A stretch of 64,000 nt of DNA from Plutella xylostella. Its lineage: Eukaryota; Arthropoda; Insecta; Lepidoptera; Plutellidae. How positions within the stretch are numbered: the stretch's first letter is position 1; every line of letters begins with the position of its first letter. This document shows positions 23,685 through 34,200 of the stretch, piece by piece. Under the pieces are notes generated by a model. The model saw nothing but the letters and a program-made list of their open reading frames with translations. It was not told the DNA's origin and did no database searches. Made by a program: the position numbers and the translations under genes. The DNA is taken from NCBI RefSeq assembly GCF_932276165.1, contig NC_063995.1:5580001-5644000 (forward strand), in the 5' to 3' direction.

Positions 23685-24655
23685 GGGTACACTACATAAT
23701 TCCGAATTACTTTTTTACGAATATGAAAATAACGATTTTTTTAATTTCGAATTTCATAGTTCCGAATTATTCACAATCCCGAATTTTAAGTTTCCGAATA
23801 ACGAAAATCACGAATAGTTTATAAACGAAATTTCAAACAACACATTTATTAAAATGACGAAAGTCAATTTTCCGAATATTATTATTTCGATGTTTCAAAA
23901 GTACGATTTTTTATTATATCGATTTGTTAAAATTACGAATCCCGAAGTTTTAATATTCCGAAAATACAAATTCCCGAATGTTTCTTAGTTAACAAGAAAT
24001 GCTTATATGAATAATGCAGCATAATGCGTATAAAAACAATATTTTTTAAGCTATATTATGTGAAACGCTCCGCTCCGCTTCGCTGCGCTCCGCTTTGTTT
24101 TTCGATATCTATGTGCACCTAACACGCTCCTCCTCGCTTTGCTCGTCGTCGCACCTATCTTTAGGTTTAGGTCCTAAGGTTTTTAAGTTTAAACACCATA
24201 AAAATCCTAGCAATTGTTTTGCTCTAAATTTGAAACGCTCCGCTCCGCTTCGCTGCGCTCCGCTTTGTTTTTCGATATCTATGTGCACCTAACACGCTCC
24301 TCCTCGCTTTGCTCGTCGTCGCACCTATCTTTTGGTTTTGGTTCTAAAGTTTTAAAGACGTTTATGTTTTTTTGTCAAAATCACGAATTATCATATTTCC
24401 GATCGGGATTTGACTTTTTCGTGATTATAATAAATCGGTATTTTATTTTTCGTATATTAAAGTAATCGTATTTTTTAACATTCGTATATTTAACAATCGT
24501 AATAACAATATTCGTGATTATAATATTCGAAATTATAATTTTCGTGATTATTATAATTCGGTATTTAAAAAAATCGGTATTGCAATATTTCGTAAATTAC
24601 ATATTCGGGGTTATCAAATTCAGAAAAAAGTTTTTCGGAATATTTGGGTGTTCCC
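23685..24655. mobile_element. 971-bp foldback transposon made of degenerate 'ttccgaat / attcgt' words
   Basis: The inverted ends are gggtacactacataattccg and, on the other strand, gggaacacccaaatattccg. A perfect 9-bp direct repeat, ggtaggcag, flanks it (23676-23684 and 24656-24664), suggesting a Mutator-like (MULE) type. The left half is dense in ccgaatt and acgaat; the right half carries their reverse complements (attcgtgatt, ttcggtat), so the whole element is a loose palindrome. A GC-rich tandem duplication occupies the centre. No transposase is present. Confidence 0.8.
24060..24360. repeat. Two-copy 171-bp tandem repeat
   Basis: Two near-identical units start at about 24060 and 24231, each with 'gctccgctccgcttcgctg' followed by 'atctatgtgcacctaacacg' and 'gctcgtcgtcgcacctatct'. 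Few differences suggest a recent duplication inside the foldback element. Confidence 0.85.
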
Positions 24656-24847
24656 GGTAGGCAGCCCTAAATTATTGAAGAAAGAATGAATTTCACATAA
24701 GTGCCAGAAAAAACTAAACATTGGCACTTGTTTCTATAGCAAAATTAGATTTGTCAGGCAGTAACAAGCAAGCCACCCAGTTTTGTCTGATGCTCATTAC
24801 CACCCACAGTTCAAACCACAACACAATTCTGCCAACAACACAGTGTG

Positions 24848-24973
24848 TAAGGTCCCTTTTCCTGTTATGATCTGGTTGCACTGCTGCCTGCACCCTATAA
24901 TTCTGAATAATGACATGGATTTCTCATCATGCAGGTAGCAGGCGAAAATACCTATAACAGGAAAAGAACCCTA
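24848..24973. mobile_element. Small MITE-like inverted repeat
   Basis: gtcccttttcctgttat on the left pairs with ataacaggaaaagaaccc on the right over about 125 bp. There is no ORF. Target duplication is not clear. Confidence 0.45.
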
Positions 24974-25529
24974 AGGGAGCACAGGCCTGCATGACTTATG
25001 TTGTAAAAAAACTGTCATTTTATATCAAGCTTCAATCTTTGATCCAAACTTTTTTTTCATATTGATATATTAGACTACCGTCATCGAAATGTAAAGCTAC
25101 ACATATTTGCTATTTAATCTTGATTTACTTGATGAAATACATAAAAAGATTCATAATCTGGCTTATTTTTTAACGGCCGAAAGGAAAACAAACTTTTAAA
25201 GCACCAAAAGTTACTTATTGTTGAGATTATTTATGATTTAGATTTCACACCAGCTGTCATCCCATACATTTTGTAGCTGTCCAAACAGGCCTCTTATATT
25301 TCAATAACTGTAGAGTACTTATTATTCTATTCTATTCCATGTTGCTGACTGCCCAGACCTAGTTAAGATTCCTTCCTACAAAGGAAGGAACAGGTGATGA
25401 TAATTGTGAAAATAATTCATAGCCAATTAATTTCAGACTAACCATGATTTTTATTTTTATTAATTCATTTATTTCAGATTAACATTATAAATGCTAAACA
25501 TTGTGAGTGTCAGAGATCATTTCATGGAC

Positions 25530-25640
25530 ACAGGCTGAACAAATTTTTATGAAATTTGGTATGCAGGATGACAAGACACCTTAAATTAAAACATAGGCTA
25601 CTATTTATCTTGAAATTCCCATGGCAGGAATTATTATTAT
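25530..25640 (+). mobile_element. Degenerate RTE-type LINE tail
   Basis: 'atgaaatttggtatgcagga' and 'aacataggctac' with 'tgaaattcccatgg' match, in order, the better-preserved tail at 28133-28320. It is a decayed copy on the plus strand. Confidence 0.5.
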
Positions 25641-26149
25641 TAGATTATTTTATTGTTTATACATTCCATCCTGTTAATTTAATTGCTTTACTTTTTAGGT
25701 TTTTAGCATATTATATACCTATTACCTACAGGTTTACATTATGTAAAAGTTTTCAATAAACAAACATTTGGTATTGGTGATAGGTAATTAAAATACTATA
25801 AGGTAGTATAGATATATTTTGAGCTATGACAATAACAACATCATCAGTGTATTATTACTTTTATTGGGAGGCTGTAGAGTGTAGACAACAGTCAGAAGGA
25901 AAAATAAAAGGTTTTCCCTTACTTTTAAATTGAGTTTCTTAGTCATTTATAGCTTAGAATTAGATGCATGTAGAGGAGCTTAAAGACTATTAGAATGTGC
26001 AAACCCCTAAACCATCAAAATCCAGTAAAGAAAGCTGAATAAATTATAAAATCTAAATGTACCTGAGTAGAAGATTGCAAAGCAGATCAGTGTGTCATGC
26101 ATAACTTACCATTGCCGTATTTTTCAGTCTTAGGAGTTGAAGTCATGTT

Positions 26150-26310
26150 AAGCACAATTTTCTTGAGCCACTATGACATATTATCACTACTTTATTGGTT
26201 AGTTCAAGTAAATTTAGTTAAAAATCACAAATTATCGATAAATAAAAATCTCAAGCCCGACCGGCAGCCATGTTTTGGATTGTGTTTTTTTTTTCGTTTT
26301 CACAGATAAA
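26150..26310 (+). repeat. Repeat shared with 30912-31050
   Basis: 'ttcttgagccactatgacat' followed by 'attatcactacttta' and later 'ccatgttttggattgtgt' recurs at 30912-31050 with substitutions. The second copy begins exactly where homology between the two hyrax copies ends, so this sequence may mark an older duplication border or an unidentified element. Confidence 0.55.
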
Positions 26311-26448
26311 TAAAACCTTCACAGACTTAACCATAGAAAGGGATTTTTTTTTTATAATCTCATTTATTTTATTAACCATAGAGAAAGGGATTTCATTAGA
26401 TAAAATAACGTTATTATTCTAAGGAATCGGCAGAGATCAATGATCCTT

Positions 26449-26870
26449 AAGGTGCCGATACATTAGCGGATGCGGCTTACGGATGCGGCTGCAAGCCGCG
26501 ACTTAAAGGTATCTAGGTAAGGAATGTACACTACGCTGTTCAAACTATCGGATGTAAGCTTTCAGACGTCCGAGAGCGATCTGGCACTAACTGTCCCGAA
26601 AGACAGTGCACATTATCAGTCGCTGCCAGCCGCGTCGGTAAAGCTACGCACAGACCGGGCCTACGAACGTCCGGCGAACGCCAACGGTTATCCTAACGAT
26701 GGATATTTATCATACATAATACAGGGCAGATTGCAGCAACGAAGGTCAACGAAACCCGTTCGTTGGCGTTCGTTGGGCCGGTCTGTACACGGCTTAAGCC
26801 GCGTCCGCTAATGTGTCGACGTCTTGACAGCCGCATCCGTAAGCTGCTTCCGCTAGTGTGTCGGCATCTT
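26449..26870. mobile_element. Foldback MITE with 'aaggtgccga' ends
   Basis: The left end, aaggtgccgatacattagcg, matches the complement of the right end (ccgctagtgtgtcggcatctt read backwards), with nested stems of 'ggatgcggct' and of 'cgttcgttggcgttcg' inside. A 45-bp remnant of the same end lies at 31113-31157. No transposase ORF. Confidence 0.65.
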
Positions 26871-26999
26871 GACATACACTCTATAATCTGTGATACAGAG
26901 AAAAAAAAACAAAGGCAAAAAATTCTACTCTGGGTTGTTTTAGTTGTTTACTAGTAAAAAAAATATACTCTATGGTTGTTTATGAGCCGTTTTCCTTGA

Positions 27000-27800
27000 C
27001 AGCTGTCAGTTGAGCTTTTGGGTAAGCCGATAGATGGCGTGAAAACGCAGTGTACCAACTGTCAAAAATTACATAGAGAGCAAAGAGTACTAAACTCAGA
27101 ATAAGAACTCACTAGTTGTGATTAAATGTCGGGTGGTAGCGCGAGCCATCCTTCCGAGGCTCAGACTGCATGTGGCTTGGGATAGTGCTAAGTATTCTGT
27201 GAATAGTTCTACCCGCGCCGTCACGTAGTGTTCTTTTCTCTATGCGCGCCGTTTGAACGGGTGCTGCGTGCGAGAACTGATTTTCTATTTTTATTTATTG
27301 TATGATCCTAAATAAGATCCCAAAGAAATACTTACAAGACAAGATGAGAATGTGTCACTATCTCAAGTGCACTAACTCTACAGTATCAAGGGAGGAGGAG
27401 CATATAGCTCAACTACAACTCAATTAATACAGGAGAAACACAAGGAAACTTGAAAAGAACGGCTGTACGCACAATCGCACTGAACGCTGAAGCAACAGTG
27501 ACATCGACATCATAGAGAAAATAATACTACAATTCTACCTACCTACGTCACTTTCACATTTCGTTAGCCTCACAGAATAACATATTGTGATCTGAGTGTG
27601 TTCTGAGGGTTTGAAAGTTGGTACAACCCCAGACAACGCCATCTATTTCTCCAAAAAGGAACTTTTTTTTTTTTTTAACAAACGCCTCATTGGTTGTTTA
27701 TACCATAGAGAAAAAATAAATAATTGTGAAAAGAGTGGCATCTCAAGGAGTTTTTTGTCATACTCTATACGTCATACTGAACAGTGCCATCTCTTTTTAT
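27000..27800. other. Intergenic region with an unexplained GC-rich patch
   Basis: About 27130-27290 is relatively GC-rich and could be a promoter or non-coding RNA start. No coding exon with matching splice sites was found. A long T run sits near 27663. Confidence 0.2.
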
Positions 27801-27814
27801 TTCTCAGCCTCATT

Positions 27815-27843
27815 GTACATACATACAGGGTGCCCTTGGGACA
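27815..27843. repeat. Short hairpin acagggtg..caccctgt
   Basis: acagggtgccc pairs with ggg(a)caccctgt around ttgg. The same cagggtg tip is the end of two larger transposons in this window (41575, 51631), so this may be a solo end-to-end remnant. Confidence 0.45.
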
Positions 27844-27860
27844 CCCTGTATATATAGATA

Positions 27861-28320
27861 TAGCTGTTCCCGCGCGCTTCGCTTCGCCCTAAATAGTTTT
27901 CCCGTGGGAATTCCGGGATAAAAAGTAGCCTATGTTTTTCCCCAGGGTCTAGACCGTATGTATACCAAATTTCATTCAAATCCGTTCAGTAGTTTTGGCG
28001 TGAAAGAGTAACAGACAGACAGACACAGTTACTTTCGCATTTATAATATTAGTAAGGAGTAAGGATTGTTATCACAAGTTATTAACTTCAATCTATAATG
28101 ATATCCTAATCCTAACTATCCTAACTAATATCATAAATGCGAAAGTAACTGTGTCTGTCTGTTACTCTTTCACGCCAAAACTACTGAACGGATTTAAATG
28201 AAATTTGGTATATATACATACGGTCTAGACCCTGGGAAAGAACATAAGCTACTTTTTATCCCGGAACTCCCACGGGAAAACTTTTTAAGGCAAAGCGAAG
28301 CGCGCGGGAACAGCTAGTAA
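27861..28320. mobile_element. Two RTE-type LINE tails in inverted orientation
   Basis: 27861-28072 runs from 'gctgttcccgcgcgcttcgc' through 'ataaaaagtagcctatg', 'gttcagtagttttggcgtg' and 'cagacagacagacacag' to an attagtaagga tail. 28133-28320 is the reverse complement of the same sequence with small differences. About 55 bp separate the two tails, so the pair could fold into a long hairpin. This tail is extremely common in Lepidoptera; the family is recalled from memory. Confidence 0.75.
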
Positions 28321-28449
28321 GACATATTTGCCTTAACGTAGTTACACCACACAACAGTTATTACATTTATTAGCTAAATGTAAGTTCAATCTACATATTT
28401 ATGTACCTACCTACATGCAACAATAAATAAAAAACAAATTATTATATAA

Positions 28450-28745
28450 TTATTTATTACCTCGCATATAACAATGTTTCAGTTCAGTTTCGTTCATGTC
28501 ACTTGTAAAATAATATGCGAGTGGGTGTGTGTATTCCTTTTTTATTCCTTTCACCATGAAAACCAATTCATGTTTTGCTAGTTTATGTTTCCCAAGAGAA
28601 GAAAATCCTTTTAATTGACCCCTAGCGGCATCATAATGCACTTGTGGTGATAAAGTCATTTCGTCCAAGATAATAGTGCATCATTTATCCTCGCGAGGCA
28701 AATCTTTGACGACATTTATCAGTTTGGTACACATAGTATTTTAAT
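28450..28745 (-). pseudogene. P-element/THAP9-type transposase fragment
   Basis: Minus-strand translation reads MCTKLINVVKDLPREDK, a stop, then CTIILDEMTLSPQVHYD and GFSSLGKHKLAKHELVFMV, ending KKEYTHPLAYYFTS. The order (EDK-C-x-x-x-x-DEM, later H-x-L-V-F-M-V-x-G, P-x-x-Y-Y) fits the catalytic core start of P/THAP9-like transposases; DEM carries the first acidic residue. One in-frame stop and missing flanks mark it as dead. Assignment is from memory of the family pattern. Confidence 0.55.
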
Positions 28746-29277
28746 TTTCAGCGAATATGAAGATGTCGAACGCTCTTTGCCAGTGCCGCCATTTCAGCTC
28801 GGTTCCCGTGGAACCACGTGGAACCTGGATCCATATGAAATCTGTTAGGTCACAAGAATTTCATAAAAACACTTTTAGCTGATAAAGATGCTTTTTCTTG
28901 ACACATCATTTTTATTTGTATATAAAATTTATAAATAACGATATACCGAGAATATAGGCTTTTATTTACAAAAATTAAACATGTTATTTGCGAGACATTG
29001 TAAGACAACTGAACTGACACTGACACGCAATTTCTTCATAATAGCCATAGATCATGACAATGTTGACATTCAAATACTACTTATCTATGTGTCTTGTTAT
29101 TGTTCTATGGTCTTGTTCATAACGCCATCTTACATCTTTTTTGGTAATAAGAGTAATATAAAGAGATGGCGCTACCTTGTACTAAAAGTTCAGCCATTAA
29201 GGCACTGACCCCCCCCTGGTTTATACTGCGGCAGTTTGTTTATTAAATTTATTTGAAATTTGAATAAAAACGTAATT

Positions 29278-30843
29278 ATGACGGACCCGCTGAGTGTACT
29301 TCGCCAATATAACATAAACAAAAAGGAAATTATCGAAAGAGATAACCAAATAATATTTGGAGAAGTTTCCTGGCCCAAAAATGTTAAAACCAATTACAAA
29401 ATTAAGTTAGGGTAGGTTCGGTTCCGCGTCAATATTATCTGCTGTCTCATTACAATGTTTATAAATTTAGATATTTGTAATTTTCAGGAAAGGACAAGGA
29501 GGCAGTGTCAAGGAATACTATACATTGGAGTGTGTTCTATATTTCATAAAAAATATAAACCTCGTACATCCAGTTTATGTCCGACAAGCTGCTGTAAGTT
29601 GGGTGTTCATTTAAGTTGAAATTTACTTGCCGGTAAGATCGTGTAGACTAAAGTCGTGAGGCTATTTTCAGGATGCTAATATCCCTGCTGTACGACGTCC
29701 TGATCGAAAAGACCTGCTGGCTTATTTGAATGGGGAAACTGCCACTTGTGCATCTATAGATAAAAGTGCACCGAGAGAGATCCCTACCCAGGTAAGAGTT
29801 CTTTAGAATTGTATAGTATTACATTTAGAAAGTACCTATCAGTTTATAGCCCAAAATGAATGTAGCAAAATAGAATAAGAAATTAAAATTGCCTTTGAAA
29901 TTAATTCAACTCTAGTTTGAACAATACAGTAGCATTGTATAGAATTCTGAACCTTAAATATGTACTTATCATATTATAGGTTAAACGCAGACATGAACAG
30001 GATGAGGGTGAATCCGATGCCAAGAAGCCATGCATTGAGGAAACACATGTGAAGAAAGAGCAGGAACTGCCCACAGCTTCCCTTGATGCCCCAAAGGAAG
30101 CATCTGTCAAGTGAGTTTTTACCTTTGTGAGGCAACCTGCACATCACACTTGCATTGGACCAGCACTATGGGAAATAGTCCTAGCATGGAAATTATATAC
30201 CTACATAATTATATATATATTAATATTGTCCTTAAACTTTTAACGCAGACATGAACAGGATGAGGGTGAATCCGATGCCAAGAAGCCATGCATTGAGGAA
30301 ACACATGTGAAGAAAGAGCAGGAACTGCCCACAGCTTCCCTTGATGCCCCAAAGGAAGCATCTGTCAAGTGAGTTTTTACCTTTGTGAGGAAACCTGCAC
30401 ATCACACTTGCATTGGACCAGCACTATGGGAAATAGTCCTAGCATGGAAATTATATACATAATTATATATATATTAATATTGTCCTTAAACTTTTAACTT
30501 TAATGATATTTACTTTTGTTTCTTTTAATTTTAATTTTATAAATGTAAATGTAATTAGGATATGATATGGGCTTTTTACACCTGAAATAAAGATATCTAT
30601 TATTATTATTATTAAAGGCTGTTCAGGTCTTAAGCGAATATGCAGAGAGGTCCCATTGAGAACATAATGTGCAGTAATTTACACATCTACTCCAGAATGT
30701 CTACTCATTCTTGGGATTGGTTATGTATTGCTACCAATGGAATCTAATTTATGTTTCTTTCCAGGTCCCTCTCTGAGGCTATGTCAGTGGAGGAGATTGC
30801 GGCCATCAAAGCTGAGCCAACTCAGAAGGACCAAAATCAATAG
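29278..30843 (+). CDS. Truncated tandem duplicate of hyrax (Cdc73 N-terminal part)
   Basis: Exons 29278-29411, 29488-29593, 29672-29791, 29980-30110 and 30765-30843 correspond to hyrax exons 1-5. All GT-AG sites and phases are intact; they join to 570 nt, 189 aa (starts MTDPLSVLRQYN). An optional in-frame cassette (30249-30368) would give 229 aa. Indels in the fifth exon shift the frame and create TAG at 30841. Homology to the true gene stops near 30912. It differs from the real copy at many residues, most in exon 4 (KKPC for KKPR in the nuclear signal). It lacks the C-terminal domain. It may be an expressed N-terminal paralogue or a young pseudogene; the open frame over five exons favours selection or recent origin. 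Confidence 0.7.
29984..30495 (+). repeat. Tandem duplication of 258 bp containing a hyrax-like exon
   Basis: Unit 1 (29984-30241) and unit 2 (30242-~30495) differ by one noticed base change (ggcaac to ggaaac) and a 4-bp loss, so the event is recent. Each carries the exon from 'acatgaacaggatgag' to the donor tcaa|gtgagt. In unit 2 the residual acgcag serves as an acceptor and gives a 120-nt exon in phase with its neighbours. Confidence 0.9.
30545..30616 (+). mobile_element. Possible LINE 3' tail
   Basis: 'gctttttacacctgaaataa' followed by agatatctattatt repeats looks like the tail of a lepidopteran CR1/Jockey element. It is short and recalled from memory. Confidence 0.3.
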
Positions 30844-30911
30844 CAATGACTACCTACTCTGACACACTTTGGAGTGATTGGGTCAGACCTAAGAGACATC
30901 TTGGATGATTC

Positions 30912-31157
30912 TTGAGCCACTTTGGCATATTATCACTACTTTAAGAGTTAATTTTGTTATTTTCCATAAATAAAAATCACAAGCCCAAGCATAGCCCAAG
31001 CCTGATAGCCTTGTTTTGGATTGTATTTTTTTTCTTAAGCTTCACAGATTAAGCCAATAAAATAGATATTATTAGACTATCAAGGCGACCAATAATATAA
31101 TGGACAGAGTATAGTCGCGGCTGACAGCCGCGTCCGCTAGTGTGTCAGCACCTTAAC
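30912..31157 (+). repeat. Second copy of the 26150 repeat plus a MITE end
   Basis: 30912-31050 repeats 26150-26310. 31113-31157 repeats one end of the 26449 MITE, including the palindrome cgcggctgacagccgcg. Both lie between the truncated and full hyrax copies. Confidence 0.5.
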
Positions 31158-31273
31158 TCCCCGCATATAAATTTTTATTCTGTGAAATTAGTCTATGGTT
31201 TTACGGAGTCCGCGCTTTACTCTGTGTTTGTCTGACATGTTGAATTTTGTCTTTGGTTGATACAAACGTAATC

Positions 31274-34200
31274 ATGGCGGATCCGCTGAGTTTACTTCGC
31301 CAATATAACGTAAATAAAAAGGAAATTATTGAAAGAGATAACCAAATAATATTTGGGGAATTTTCCTGGCCCAAAAATGTTAAAACCAACTATCTTATGT
31401 GGGGGTAAGTGCCCGATTCGGTTCACTAAAGCGTCAACATCGTCTGCTGTCACGTTACAATTTTTGTTTTTTACATTTATTTATAATTTTTCAGGTCAGG
31501 AAAAGAAGGCAGTGTCAAGGAATACTATACATTGGAATGTCTTCTATTTATCCTCAAAAATATACACCTCACACATCCAGTTTATGTCCGACAAGCTGCT
31601 GTAAGTTGGGTGTTCATTGATGTTTAAATTTACTTGATGGTAAGGTCGTGTAATAAAGTCGTGAGACTATTTTCAGGCTGCTAATATCCCTGCTGTACGA
31701 CGTCCTGATCGAAAAGAGCTACTGGCTTACTTGAACGGAGAAACTGCCACTTGTGCATCTATTGATAAAAGTGCACCTTTAGAGATCCCTACACAGGTAA
31801 GAGTTCTTAAGAACTTACTTATAGCTTTATGTTTAGAAAGTACATATCAGGTTATGGACCGAAAAAAAGCAAAATAAAATAAGAATAGAGCCTTGAACTC
31901 ATTATAATCTAGTCAATAAATTTTCATAGCAAGATAAATCTATTATTGTTTGAATGATAATATATCAGTGTATAAAATTTTGAACCTAAAATATTTATCA
32001 TATTTTAGGTTAAACGCACCCATGACCATGATGGGGGTGAATCTGCTGCCAAGAAGCCTCGCATTGAGGAGACACATGTGCAGAAGGTGCGGGAACAGCT
32101 CGCTGCTCGTCTTGATGCCCCCAAGGAAGCATCCGTCACAGTTGATAACATCAAGTGAGTTTCTATACTGTACAATAAGGCTATGGATGCAATTCTTTTG
32201 CTACCTTATGTTATTGTGTATACAAATTACCACAAAGTGACTGGAGAAACAGCTCCAAACCTTGGTTTAAATGCTGATTGGAATAGTTTGAATTTTAAGT
32301 ACAATTATCCCACATGCCCTTAAGGGAAAATGCACAGGGGGTACCATCGGAGAACAAAATGTGCTGCAATTAACACTACCATGGAGCTTAGAATATATCA
32401 TTGCATCACTAATCTATTCCACTTAGTCTACTCATTCTTAGAATTGATTTTGAACTGCTGACAATAGAATCTAATTTAAATTTCCTTCTAGGTCCCTCTC
32501 TGAGGCTATGTCAGTGGAGAAGATTGCTGCCATCAAAGCTAAGCGTTTGGCCAAGAAGAGGACCACAATCAAGAGCAATGACTACTCCGACACACTTGGA
32601 GTGGTTGGGTCAGACCTGAGAGCCATCTTGGATTACGATGTGGACCTCACTAAGGATATTATCAGTCGCGAGAGGCAATGGCGGACTAGGACTACTGTAC
32701 TGCAGAGTAATGGAAAGGTCTGTAATTTGATATAATTTCGTGGAGACTAATGAATTTAGGAACAGCTGTCTATACTAGGTATACATATAAGTTGATGTTT
32801 TGGTATCTTGTAAGTTATAATATTGGACCAGCCATAGGGCATGCTGCTAACATTCTTAACAGCCACCACAATGTTCCAGGGGTACCACCTTCTAGGCATC
32901 TATGTTTCTGATGTACATGAAAGGCTGATATACATAAAAAGTAATACAAGCAACTCTTATAACCCTAAGCCAACTTAATCTTAGGATGTATGCTGTACGG
33001 CTTATAAACTAAATAAGATTATAAAAAAACCCCTTCAGGTGTTTGCCAAGAGCATCCTAGCTCTACTGAGCAGTATAAAGGCGCGCGAGGAGGGGCGCGG
33101 GGTGCCGCGGCCGCCGCCGGTGCCCATGCCGGCCGCCGCCGCTCTGCCCGCGCAGCAGACGCAGTACAACAGATACGACCAGGAGCGCTTCATTAGGCAG
33201 AAGGAGGGTGAGTTCTGCTCATGTTGTAAATATGTTTTAAGTATGGATAGGTGGATGTTTGTTACTCTTTCAAGTTAATTCTACTGAACGGATTTTCGTC
33301 AAGTTAAGTATGCAGAAAGTTGATACCCTGGATTAACATATTGGGTAACTATATTAGCGGGCTTTTATACCAGATTTCCCACTTCTTGTCTATTGGTATC
33401 AGTTCAAAACATTCACAGCACAAATTTTGCAAAAATTTGCCAGCAGAATTCACTATCATATCTAGCGTAAAAGCGTCCATCTTCTATTCTATACCATTTG
33501 CTTGCTATGTCTGTCTCCACAATCTATAGGTACCCTAAATGCAATTTACATGCTCTACGCTAATTTGGCCAGAAAAAAAGCTGTTTTACTCACCACAGTT
33601 TCCAACTAACTCACAATAAACCTCATTGCAGAGACGGAGGGCTTCAAGATCGACACGATGGGCACGTACCACGGCATGACGCTCAAGTCTGTGACGGAGG
33701 GGCCCAGCGTGCCGCCCGCGGCGCGCGCGCCGCAGACGCCCAACCACCCGCGGTCTATGCCCTGTGAGTATTGCACTTTATATTTTTAATTACTTATGTT
33801 ATGTTTTTGTTCATCAACAGAAATGTGCTCTGATTGCCATAAGCCTCTCCTAAGGAGAACCACAACACTCTGCTCTTGGCCCTTTCACACCGACAACGGC
33901 TATCTGTCTAAGGCTAAGGTCATCAATGGTTTTACTGTGGAACTCATCTACTTACCCCTTTATCTTTTTTTATAAGTTACAAAGATACAGTCTTATTCTA
34001 GGTATACAATACCTATAGCCTATATTTTCTGTATTCCTCCAATGTTTCGCGATCTAAACTGCGCCATTCCTCTCCTCTTAATTTTCCATCTATTTTCCCC
34101 TCACAGCGAGCATGTCAGGGCGCGGCGCGGCGACGCCCACGCCGGGCGGGCGGCGCGAGCTGCTGCCGGCGGCGGCGGCGCGCCTGCCCGCGGGCGGCGG

